64,000 nucleotides of DNA from Archangium lansingense (GTDB lineage Bacteria > Myxococcota > Myxococcia > Myxococcales > Myxococcaceae). Below are positions 7,752-15,290 of this stretch, piece after piece. Under the pieces are notes generated by a model. The model had not been told where the DNA came from and searched no databases. It saw only the letters and a list, made by a program, of their open reading frames with translations. The translations under genes were made by a program, and so were the position numbers. The number at the start of each line of letters is the position of its first letter. The first letter of the stretch is position 1. Where the stretch lies: positions 62,001 through 126,000 of the forward strand of contig NZ_JAPNKA010000001.1 of NCBI RefSeq assembly GCF_026626635.1. Reading direction: 5' to 3'.

Positions 7752-8780
7752 TCAGAAGTGCAGGCCGACGCCCGCGAACGGGCCGCCAATCTTGTCCCGG
7801 TGCACCACGCCGTCCAGGTAGCCCCGGTCATCCAGCAGCAGTCCGCGCCAACCCGCTCGCACCGTCAGAGCGCCCAGGTGCATCGCCAGGGCCGCCTGTC
7901 CATCCAGTTGCAGGTGTGGCAGCGGTACCCATTGCACGCGCCCCTCTACATCAAATGGTCCGAACAGGCACCGCTCGAACGACAGTGCCAGGCTCGGTCC
8001 GATGAAGGTGATGTCCGGCGCCCGCGCCATGGCTACGCCTGCCTCCCACCGCAGTCGGCCGCGCTCGCTCGCGTACGGGGCGAATGTCACGCTCGCGTCC
8101 GCCAGGTGGATGCGGTCCTGGCCCTCCGAGCCGTCATCCGTGTTCAGCATCAGCGTCGTGAAGCGCGTGGAGATGCCCCAACGCCGCTCCTCGAGGCCCA
8201 GGTTGAGCCCCACCGTTCTCCCTTCTTTCCTCAGGTAGCCCGCCTCTGCTCCCATGCGCACCATCATCACCCGATGGTTCGGCTCATCTGGCTCCTGCGC
8301 CGCCGGACGCGGGCGGTACCGACGGTGGTAGTACGGGACATAAGCCCCCGTGACGCTAATCCACCCAACCCCCGGCGTGAGAATGGGCCGTCGGGGGCGC
8401 GGGCCCTTGCCCCCACCGGAGTTGCCGCCGTTGCCTCCATTGTTCGGCGAGTCATCCGAGCCCCGGCCCACCGGCGTGGCATCGTGGACCCGGGTCCTCC
8501 CGCTGTTGCTGCCGTGCTCGTGGGAGCTCCACCCTCCCGAGCCTCGGCCGGAAGAGCTGGAGCCCGAGGATCGTGAGCCGCCGGAGCTGGACGAGCTGGA
8601 ACCGGAGGCGCGTGAGCCACCCGACGAGGAAGAGCTGGAGCCGGAGGACTTGCCGAAGCGAGCCTCGGCCACGGTGGCGGTGAAGAAACATCCGGCCGCC
8701 ATCGCGGCACACAATGTCTGCTTGGAGGTGGGCAGGGGAGGCCTCCTGGGAATGCGGTTCCGAGCCTGCCATCCAATCAT
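7752..8780 (-). CDS. Ser/Gly-rich outer-membrane-barrel-like protein
   Basis: About 342 residues. A hydrophobic stretch ending in ATVAEA looks like a signal peptide, followed by a long low-complexity region of Ser, Gly and Arg (about residues 45-125, with runs such as SSSSSSGGSR) and then a C-terminal region of alternating beta strands that ends in GVGLHF, an aromatic C-terminal residue as in outer-membrane barrels. The strands are rich in charge alternation (RLRWEAGVAMA, VEGRVQWVPL). This points to a small surface barrel with a disordered N-terminal passenger; no specific family is recognised. The start is uncertain: ATG 8780 is used, GTG 8804 is possible. Confidence 0.6.
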   Translation of the reverse strand: MIGWQARNRIPRRPPLPTSKQTLCAAMAAGCFFTATVAEARFGKSSGSSSSSSGGSRASGSSSSSSGGSRSSGSSSSGRGSGGWSSHEHGSNSGRTRVHDATPVGRGSDDSPNNGGNGGNSGGGKGPRPRRPILTPGVGWISVTGAYVPYYHRRYRPRPAAQEPDEPNHRVMMVRMGAEAGYLRKEGRTVGLNLGLEERRWGISTRFTTLMLNTDDGSEGQDRIHLADASVTFAPYASERGRLRWEAGVAMARAPDITFIGPSLALSFERCLFGPFDVEGRVQWVPLPHLQLDGQAALAMHLGALTVRAGWRGLLLDDRGYLDGVVHRDKIGGPFAGVGLHF

Positions 8781-8906
8781 CTTTCCGAGCCGTCGGGCCG
8801 CCACTCTCCATGCGGTGACTCATGCCAGACAGGAGGAGTGTCCATGTCAGGAACACCGCCGTGCCGAGTGTCGTCAGCCATACTGCGGCCCGGCGAGGAG
8901 GACGGC

Positions 8907-9092
8907 ATGTCGAACCTGGTGATCGAACGCCTCACTGGCGAACCGTCAATCGAGGCCCCGGAGCCCGAGTACGACACGACCACCGCCGCGTACCTCCAGC
9001 GCTACTGCCATGAGTTGATGACTCCCCACGAACGTACGGCCCTGTCTGCGTGCAGGGTGAGGACCCTTCGGTTGAGGAACAGGGAGGGGTGA
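8907..9092 (+). CDS. small hypothetical protein
   Basis: A 61-residue frame with ATG at 8907 preceded by GAGGAGGAC, a good ribosome site. The product is acidic in its first half (EPEYDTTTAAYLQRYCHEL) and basic at the end. It ends 12 bases before the exonuclease-like gene on the same strand, so it would be its operon leader. No family is recognised. Confidence 0.45.
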   Translation: MSNLVIERLTGEPSIEAPEPEYDTTTAAYLQRYCHELMTPHERTALSACRVRTLRLRNREG

Positions 9093-9104
9093 TAGCCTCC
9101 ACCC

Positions 9105-9761
9105 ATGTTGTTCCTCGACCTGGAAGCCTACGCACCTCCCGATGACCGCACCGCGAGCTTGAGCTCGCTCGTCGTCAATCCCGGGCGGCCGGGACACCTG
9201 CTGCTGGGCGGCTGCTTCTTCAGCAAGCGCTTCGAGGACCCCGTCCCCGAGGCTCCAGAGGTGCAGGGGCTCTGGCTCTGGAACTTCGAGTCCGAGGCCG
9301 CCCTGCTCAAGGCCATCAAGGCGCGCTTCGAGGAGGAGTGGTGGCGGCAGCGCGAGGAGAAGGTGCGGGTGATGGGCAAGCCGGCGACGGACCTCGTCGT
9401 CTGCGGCGCGGGGATCGCCAAGTTCGACCTCCCGGCGCTCTACTGCCGCTCCCTCTTCAACGAGATCGCCAGCCCGGCTGAGTTGTTCGAGGTCTTCTTC
9501 AAGTCTCGGCCTATCGACCTCGCCAACGAGGCCAGCTTCCTGTTCCCCGGGGAGCCCATCCTGTATCCCAAGACGACTCGAGAGATGGCCCAGCGTCTGG
9601 GACTGCATGAGCGCAAGGGCTCCAGCAAGGGGGTCTGGGAGAGCTACGAGAGCCGCGACTACGGCGCCATCGAGCAGCGGACCGAGAACGAATTGCGGCT
9701 CGTGCTGGAGATCTACAAACGTCTCCAGCAGAAGATCGTCCGGGCCCCGCGGGCTACGTGA
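9105..9761 (+). CDS. DEDD-type 3'-5' exonuclease-like protein
   Basis: A 218-residue protein with the outline of the RNase H-like DEDD exonucleases: FLDLEA at the start (DxE, residues 4-6), a central hydrophobic strand with an aspartate in KFDLPALYCRS, and a C-terminal helix with ESRDYGAIEQRTENEL where the last acidic residue would lie. The spacing fits predicted PolB-like exonucleases, but the third motif is not canonical (Glu and Tyr are present, the usual Asp is not clear), so activity is uncertain. Its last 8 bases overlap the end of the convergent L12-like paralogue A. It may act on RNA or DNA; no partner is evident. Confidence 0.55.
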   Translation: MLFLDLEAYAPPDDRTASLSSLVVNPGRPGHLLLGGCFFSKRFEDPVPEAPEVQGLWLWNFESEAALLKAIKARFEEEWWRQREEKVRVMGKPATDLVVCGAGIAKFDLPALYCRSLFNEIASPAELFEVFFKSRPIDLANEASFLFPGEPILYPKTTREMAQRLGLHERKGSSKGVWESYESRDYGAIEQRTENELRLVLEIYKRLQQKIVRAPRAT

Positions 9762-10725
9762 CGGTGGAGGGCCGAACCTCCACGCTCGCGCCGGCTTGCC
9801 GCAGTTGGCTCGCCAGCTCCTCCGCTTTCCCGCGCAGCCGCCACTTACACGCCGCGATGGGCTCCGCGCCCTGCAGCGCGCACACCTCCTCGTAGGTCAG
9901 CGGCCGCTGGTCCCGGAGCAGGCGTTTCACGTCCTCCGGCTTGTCCCCCAGGGCCGTCAGCCAGACGTCGAACCGCTCCCGCTTCATCGGTGGCTGGCTC
10001 GGCCGGAGGAACGCGAGCGGGTCGGCGTCGGGCCAGGCCTCGAACACCTTCACCGCGAGATACAGGTTGTGACCGCGGGCGATCCGCTCCACAGCGGTGA
10101 AGCCGGCGGGGAGATCCTCGAACGCGGCGCCCATTCGTAGTACCGGCTCGCCGAAGCCGTGACCCGCCTTCCAGGCGGGGAGGACGTTCCAGTCGATTCC
10201 CGTCACCAGCGGTCCATCCTCCGCGTTCAGCTCGTCCACGAGCGCCGCGAGCAGCTTCTCGGTCTCCTCCTGGCCATGCTCGCCCTTCCAGAACTCGAAG
10301 ATGCTCACGATGGGGTGGTGCGCGTGATCCAGCTCGGTCTCCACCCTCCCTCCGCGGGCGTAGATGAATTCGCCGATCGTTCGCGGCAGCGAGATGGTGA
10401 AGTCGTGGTGCACGAACACCTGGTGGCCAATGGCCCAGACGTCCGGCGCGGGCTTCCTCCCGGAGAAGGATGGCCAGTCGTCCCAGGCGCCGATGTTCTC
10501 ACCCCCGGTGAGCCCGTGCTTCTGGATGAAGACGTCCAGCGGTGAGGGCCGCTCGTGCTCCTTCATCGCCGAGTACGCCGTCTCCCACCAGACACCATGG
10601 GCGTCGAGCACCTCCTTCAGCTCGGCCGCCGCCTGCGTTGCCAGCTCCTCCTTCTCGAACCGGCCCACGATGGTGTAGCTGCCGCTGTTGTTGCTCGCGA
10701 AGGCATTCCAGACGTGAATCTTCAA
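9754..10725 (-). CDS. uncharacterised protein with L7/L12 CTD-like end, paralogue A of the radical SAM cluster
   Basis: A 323-residue protein sharing its order of segments with the upstream gene. It opens with KIHVWNAFASNNSGSYTIV, nearly identical in both paralogues, then a variable Trp-rich region, then a shared central part (DGPLV..., PLAFLRPSQPP). Residues about 251-318 read FDVWLTALG ... KPEDVKRLLRD ... GKAEELASQLRQAGASVEV, the spacing and hydrophobic pattern of the ribosomal L7/L12 C-terminal domain, which docks translation GTPases. No signal peptide or membrane helix. The gap to the upstream paralogue is 37 bases. The domain call is an inference from pattern; the function is unknown. 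Confidence 0.7.
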   Translation of the reverse strand: MKIHVWNAFASNNSGSYTIVGRFEKEELATQAAAELKEVLDAHGVWWETAYSAMKEHERPSPLDVFIQKHGLTGGENIGAWDDWPSFSGRKPAPDVWAIGHQVFVHHDFTISLPRTIGEFIYARGGRVETELDHAHHPIVSIFEFWKGEHGQEETEKLLAALVDELNAEDGPLVTGIDWNVLPAWKAGHGFGEPVLRMGAAFEDLPAGFTAVERIARGHNLYLAVKVFEAWPDADPLAFLRPSQPPMKRERFDVWLTALGDKPEDVKRLLRDQRPLTYEEVCALQGAEPIAACKWRLRGKAEELASQLRQAGASVEVRPSTVT

Positions 10726-10762
10726 GGGTGGATCTCCTGCTCTCAGTTCATGACGCCAGGCG

Positions 10763-11710
10763 CTACTCGGCGGGGCGCAGCTCCGCGTTCGCGCCGCACT
10801 CGCGCAGGAATCGCACGGCCTGCTCGGCCCGGGCCTGGGTGAGCCGCTTCAGCACCGTGTCGGGGATCAACTTCAACAGCCCTGGGACGTCGACGTATCT
10901 GCCGTGCCGCAGCTTCTCCAGTCTGAGCGCCACCTCTTTCGCCGAGTATCCCGTCCCGAGAAGCCAGACATCGAACAGCTTCCGCTTGAGCGGCGGCTGC
11001 GAGGGTCGGAGCCAGGCCAGTGGATCTCCCAGCGCCTCGTCCTCGGACACCTGCACCGTGACTTCCAGGCCGTGGTGGCGTGCGAGGGTCGCCACCCCGG
11101 TGAAGCCCGCCGCGAGGTCGTGGAACGCCGCGCCCAGGGTCAGGACCGGCTCGTTGGGTTTGGAGCCCTCCCTCCACGCGGGCTGGATGTCGAAGGGGGC
11201 CTGCATCACCAGCGGCCCATCGTCCGCGTGCAACTCTTCCACGAGGGCGGAGACCGTCGCGGCCTTCGTCTTCTTCGGCAGCGTGCCGCGCAGCTCGAAG
11301 CGGCTCACCAGGTCGCCATGCGCGTGCCGGATGACCTTCTCCACCTTCCCGCCGCGCACCTTCAGAAACTCCTCGTAGGAGTCCTGCAACCCCAACGTCC
11401 AAGGGTCGTGCAGGATGACCTGATGGCCTGTACTCCAGGCGCGCAGCTCGCCCTGGTCCGCCCAGTCGGCCCCGGTCTGCGTGAGGCTGTTCGCCTGGGT
11501 GAAGGCCCGCAGTGGAGAGGGTGTCTCCGGCTCCGGCCCCTCCTCGTTCCATCTGGCCCCGGGCGTCCGGCGCCACCCTTTCTGTGCCGCGAGCACCTCG
11601 GACAGCTCGGCCGCCACCTGGGCCGCGAGCTCCTCGGAAGGAAACCGTCCCACGATGGTGTAGCTGCCGCTGTTGTTGCTCGCGAAGGCGTTCCAGACGT
11701 GAATCCTCAC
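10763..11710 (-). CDS. uncharacterised protein with L7/L12 CTD-like end, paralogue B, coupled to radical SAM gene
   Basis: A 315-residue paralogue of the next gene. The start is GTG 11710, which overlaps the TGA of the radical SAM gene as GTGA and is preceded by GAGGGAGG, so translation is coupled. Shared features are the N-terminal IHVWNAFASNNSGSYTIVGRF-type block, a central segment (DGPLV...GAAFHDLAAGFT) and the C-terminal FDVWLLGTG ... RAEQAVRFLRECGANAEL, which matches the L7/L12 C-terminal pattern with more drift than paralogue A. The tight coupling suggests the radical SAM enzyme acts on this protein or with it. No known family is recognised with confidence. Confidence 0.7.
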   Translation of the reverse strand: MRIHVWNAFASNNSGSYTIVGRFPSEELAAQVAAELSEVLAAQKGWRRTPGARWNEEGPEPETPSPLRAFTQANSLTQTGADWADQGELRAWSTGHQVILHDPWTLGLQDSYEEFLKVRGGKVEKVIRHAHGDLVSRFELRGTLPKKTKAATVSALVEELHADDGPLVMQAPFDIQPAWREGSKPNEPVLTLGAAFHDLAAGFTGVATLARHHGLEVTVQVSEDEALGDPLAWLRPSQPPLKRKLFDVWLLGTGYSAKEVALRLEKLRHGRYVDVPGLLKLIPDTVLKRLTQARAEQAVRFLRECGANAELRPAE

Positions 11711-12726
11711 GACGCCCCTCCCTCGTACGTCTCCAGCCCGTACCCCGCCACGCGCGCGCAGCCCGGCAGCCGCGAGGCCGAGGCCAGCTCCATCCGTCGC
11801 TCCCGCCACACCTCCATCACCTCCGCCGCGTCCCTCACCGGGATGGCCACGTGGTGGAAGCTGCACGGCATCACCTTCCGGTCGCTCGTCAGCACGAGGT
11901 AGTCCCTTCCCGCGCCGCAGTCCGTGCGCTGGAACAGCCGGGGCACGCTCTCCATGCGCTCGCCCCAGCAGACGTCCAGCTTGAGCTGGCACCGGCCCTC
12001 GAGTGCTCGGCCCAACAGCTTCACGCGCCGCGCCAGCTCTCTCGCTTGCTCCGGCGACAGGTGCAGCGCCCGGTCCGCTCCGTTGTAGCTCAGCAGCAGC
12101 ACGTCCCGGCAGCCGCGTGATACCAGCTCCAGCACCACCGTCTCCAGCGAGGCGAGGCGCTCGGGCGTCACCAGGTAGTTGACGCCGAAGCGTGCCTCCG
12201 CGTCCGCCAGCTCCTCCACCTTCCGCCGCCAGTCATTGTCTTCGTAGAGCGACAGCCGGCACTGTCCGTAGCGTCCCCGGATGGCCGCCAGCCGCCGCGC
12301 GTTGAGCGCCAGCCCATTGGTGGTGAAGCTCACCGCCAGTGGCGTCTCGTCGTACAGCCGGCACACCAACTCCTCGAAGCGGGGGAACACCCACGGCTCG
12401 CCCCCTCCAAAGGCCACCTCCAGCACTCCCGCCTCCGCCAGGCCCGCCAGCATCCGGAAGGCCTCGTCCGCCGTCCAGGCACTCCTCGCCTCCACGTCCC
12501 GTGAGCAGAAGGTGCACGCCAGGTTGCATCGGTTGGTGATGCCGAACTGGAGCGCCCTCGGCGCGCGCTGGCGCAGGTGTGCGGTCTCCGGCCCCTCGCA
12601 CAGCGCGTTCATCCCGCTGTCGCGATCGAAGAGCAGCAGCGCTCCATCCATGGGGAAGCGGCGCAGGCGGGCAAGCGCGGGCGGGACGGGGAGGTGCTCG
12701 AAGGAGGGCAGGGGAGCTTCGGCCAT
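11707..12726 (-). CDS. radical SAM protein with SPASM-like C-terminal cysteines
   Basis: About 339 residues. The SAM-binding [4Fe-4S] motif is CNLACTFC (C67, C71, C74), followed by FGGGEP (the GGE motif, about 107-111) and SFTTNG. Four cysteines in the C-terminal part (C253, C270, C288 in MPCSFHH, C323) are spaced like a SPASM or twitch auxiliary-cluster region. Enzymes of this build commonly modify peptides or proteins by radical chemistry. The ATG at 12726 is used; an in-frame extension to 12882 lacks family features. It is the first gene of a minus-strand set with two paralogous proteins and is divergent from a sensor kinase 191 bases away. Confidence 0.85.
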   Translation of the reverse strand: MAEAPLPSFEHLPVPPALARLRRFPMDGALLLFDRDSGMNALCEGPETAHLRQRAPRALQFGITNRCNLACTFCSRDVEARSAWTADEAFRMLAGLAEAGVLEVAFGGGEPWVFPRFEELVCRLYDETPLAVSFTTNGLALNARRLAAIRGRYGQCRLSLYEDNDWRRKVEELADAEARFGVNYLVTPERLASLETVVLELVSRGCRDVLLLSYNGADRALHLSPEQARELARRVKLLGRALEGRCQLKLDVCWGERMESVPRLFQRTDCGAGRDYLVLTSDRKVMPCSFHHVAIPVRDAAEVMEVWRERRMELASASRLPGCARVAGYGLETYEGGAS

Positions 12727-12917
12727 GGCGGATGCGCTGACGGTAGGCCGTGGCGGACCTGACGCGCTCGCACGCCAGCTCCACGGGCCGCAGGGCGCGG
12801 AGGATAGCCTGGAGGCCCTCGTTTCAGGCAGGTCGAAGGGGGGCGCCCCCCTCTCGCATGGCGTGGGCGGTCGTGCGAGCATGCACGGGTGTTGGTTGGT
12901 CGATCCGAGGCCCGGCG

Positions 12918-14624
12918 ATGACGATTCGCGCCAAGGTGTTCCTGTTCGCCTTGTTGGCGGTCGGGCTCGTATGCCTCATGGGCGTCCACCTCTTCGTCGG
13001 GGCGCGCAAGGGCCAGTACATCCGCGAGCAGTTGACGGCCATCCAGGAGCAGCGCGACGCCTATGAGCGGCTGCACGGACTCGCCTGGCCCTACCTCAAC
13101 CAGCTGGCCCAGATGCGGCGGGTGGAGGGCAGCACCACGATTGTGCAGCGCGAGCTGATGGAGAAGGTGGAGCTGGAGCTGGTGCGGCTCGATGAGAGCC
13201 TGACCCGGGAGGCGCGGTGGTTGGGGGAAAGGACCGTGGAGTCCGAGCGCCAGTCGCAGCGGGAGCTCCGCGAGGCGCTGAGGCGATGGTCGGAGTGGTC
13301 GGCCGCGCGCATCCAGGCTCTCCCCGAGGGCTCCTCGGTGGGCTCCACGTTGGAGTGGTTGCTGTACTCCCAGTTCGAGCAGTCCGTGGGGCAGCGCATC
13401 CAGGCCATGCAGCAGGCCGAGAAGGACGAGATGGAGGAGCTGGGGCGCCGCTGGGATGCGAGCGTACAGCTCACCCAACAGCTCGCGCTGGTCTTCCCCG
13501 CCATCTGCCTCCTGCTGGTGCTGGCGCTCGCCTTCGCCATCCTCAACCCCTTGCAGCGCTCGCTCCAGGGGCTCATGACCGTGGCGGAGCGCATCGGGCG
13601 GGGGGACTTCGACTTCCGCCTCCCCGCCGACGGCCATGACGAGCTGGGCCGGCTCACACACGCCTTCAACCGGATGGCCCGTGAGCTGCGCGAGCTGCTG
13701 GACGAGAAGCAGCGGCTCATCCGCGCCGAGGCCGAAGCCACCGAGCGCGAGGCCCGCCGCTACAACGCCCTGCTGGAAGACACGGTGCACACTCGCACCT
13801 CCGAGCTCGCCGAGGCCAACACCCGCCTCCAGGACAGCCTCCAGCAGCTCCAGGCCGCCCAGGAGCAGCTGCTCTTCGCGGACCGACTCGCCTCCGTGGG
13901 CCGGCTCGCCGCGAGCGTGGGACATGAAATCAACAACCCGCTCGCCTTCATCCTCAGCAACCTGCGCTACGTCCACCAGGAGCTTCAGGAGCTGCCCGGC
14001 GCTCCCTCCGAGGAGTCCCGCCAGGAGATGGTCTCCGCGCTCTCCGAGGCGAGCGAGGGCGCCGAGCGCGTGCGCCTCATCGTGCAGGACCTCCGGTCCC
14101 TCTCGCGGCCGGATGACATGGTGCTCGGTGCGGTGGACCTGGCGGAGGTGGTGCGCGCCTCGGCCAAGATGGCCCGTCACGAGGTGAGGGACAAGGCGCG
14201 GCTGGTGGAGGACTGTGGCGGGGTGCCTCCGGTGCGCGCCAACGCCGCGCGCCTGGGCCAGGTGTTCCTCAACCTCATCATCAACGCGGCGCACGCCATT
14301 GCACCGGGCCGGTTGCAGGAGAACGAGATTCGCGTGCAGGCGCGGCTCTCGGCCCCAGGCCACATCACCGTGGAGGTGCGCGACACCGGGGACGGCATCT
14401 CCCCCGAGAACCTGCGGCGCATCTTCGACCCGTTCTTCACCACCAAGCCCCAAGGCGTGGGGACGGGGTTGGGGCTGTCGGTGTGCCACCGCATCATCAC
14501 CGCGCTCGGCGGGGAGATTCGCGTCGAGAGCGAGCTCGGCCGTGGCACCAGCTTCTTCATCACCTTGCCCGTGGCCGAGAGTTCCGACGACTCCGGGCCT
14601 TCCTCCGGCCAGTCCGCGGCCTGA
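12918..14624 (+). CDS. HAMP-type transmembrane sensor histidine kinase
   Basis: A 568-residue kinase: transmembrane helix 1 (about 7-27), a helical extracytoplasmic sensor (28-188), helix 2 (about 189-209), HAMP (about 211-263), a long coiled coil, the dimerisation box SVGHEINNPL with phospho-acceptor H336, and an ATPase domain with NLIINAAHAI, DTGDGISPENL and GTGLGLSV. The FTTKPQGVGTGLGL form is typical of the myxobacterial four-helix sensor kinases. No receiver domain and no cognate regulator lie next to it, so the partner is unknown. ATG 12918 was chosen at the first membrane helix; upstream in-frame codons add a non-homologous stretch. Confidence 0.9.
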   Translation: MTIRAKVFLFALLAVGLVCLMGVHLFVGARKGQYIREQLTAIQEQRDAYERLHGLAWPYLNQLAQMRRVEGSTTIVQRELMEKVELELVRLDESLTREARWLGERTVESERQSQRELREALRRWSEWSAARIQALPEGSSVGSTLEWLLYSQFEQSVGQRIQAMQQAEKDEMEELGRRWDASVQLTQQLALVFPAICLLLVLALAFAILNPLQRSLQGLMTVAERIGRGDFDFRLPADGHDELGRLTHAFNRMARELRELLDEKQRLIRAEAEATEREARRYNALLEDTVHTRTSELAEANTRLQDSLQQLQAAQEQLLFADRLASVGRLAASVGHEINNPLAFILSNLRYVHQELQELPGAPSEESRQEMVSALSEASEGAERVRLIVQDLRSLSRPDDMVLGAVDLAEVVRASAKMARHEVRDKARLVEDCGGVPPVRANAARLGQVFLNLIINAAHAIAPGRLQENEIRVQARLSAPGHITVEVRDTGDGISPENLRRIFDPFFTTKPQGVGTGLGLSVCHRIITALGGEIRVESELGRGTSFFITLPVAESSDDSGPSSGQSAA

Positions 14625-14782
14625 GCTGTCACGCGCTGGACGTCCGCGCGCTTCAAGGGCTTCACGAGCGCAAGGTGTTCAACGTTCGGCCTCGTGAAAT
14701 TCCGCACGCCCCCAGCGTTTGGAAACAGGCATCCCCATGCTGTGGGCACATGTCTCCCGACAATCGGGGGGAGGAGGAACGG

Positions 14783-15151
14783 ATGCCACCGCGTGGAGTG
14801 AAGAGCCAGAAGCGTCAGCGGCAGTACTCGAAAATCAAGCAGTCCGCGCGCAAGCGTGGGGCCAGCACGGGCCGAGCCAAGCAGCTTGCCGCTCGCGTCG
14901 TGAACAAGCAGCGCAGCAAGGCCGGTGAGGCGAAGGGCTCGTCGAAGAAGAGCTCGACGAGGACCTCCGCGAAGAGCTCGACGCGCCGGGCGAAGCCAGT
15001 CCGCAGCACGCGCAGCGTCGGAGGCAAGTCCCGCAGCAGGACCACCGCCAGCGGCAAGACGCGGCGTAAGGCGAGCTCGTCGCGCTCGCGCACCCGCTCC
15101 ACGTCGTCGCGCTCGCGGGGCAAGAGCTCCTCGTCGCGCTCGAAGAAGTAG
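14783..15151 (+). CDS. Lys/Arg/Ser-rich histone-like protein
   Basis: A 122-residue very basic protein. The first 50 or so residues (RGVKSQKRQRQYSKIKQSAR, then RAKQLAARVVNKQRSK) resemble the short KxRxYxxIKxSxxxRG...A...VNKxR family often labelled plasmid stabilisation protein. The rest is low complexity: SSKKSSTRTS, RSRTRSTSSRSR and similar, as in bacterial histone H1-like proteins such as HctB and AlgP. It should bind nucleic acid non-specifically. ATG 14783 is preceded by GAGGAGGAAC. It is flanked on both sides by intergenic DNA and is likely monocistronic. Confidence 0.75.
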   Translation: MPPRGVKSQKRQRQYSKIKQSARKRGASTGRAKQLAARVVNKQRSKAGEAKGSSKKSSTRTSAKSSTRRAKPVRSTRSVGGKSRSRTTASGKTRRKASSSRSRTRSTSSRSRGKSSSSRSKK

Positions 15152-15165
15152 GCAAGCCGCGAGCG

Positions 15166-15200
15166 CCCCCTCTCCCTGTGGGGGAGGGTGGGGGTGAGGG
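15166..15200 (+). repeat. CCCTCTCC/GGTGAGGG intergenic palindrome, single copy
   Basis: Reads CCCCCTCTCCCTGTGGGGGA then GGGTGGGGGTGAGGG, a half of the ~121-bp element seen in full at 18679 and 47190. It lies 14 bases beyond the stop of the histone-like gene and may serve as its transcription end. Confidence 0.65.
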
Positions 15201-15290
15201 TCTTCTGGGAGGCCCATCACCACAGCCAGGCTGTCACATCTGGATTGGCCCCCCTCCTGCACGGAGGTGCGACGAAGAAGGGGGTCAACC

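Noticed and set aside
12609-14489. Minus-strand frame opposite the HAMP kinase
   Set aside because: Shadow frame; the kinase motifs are all on the plus strand.
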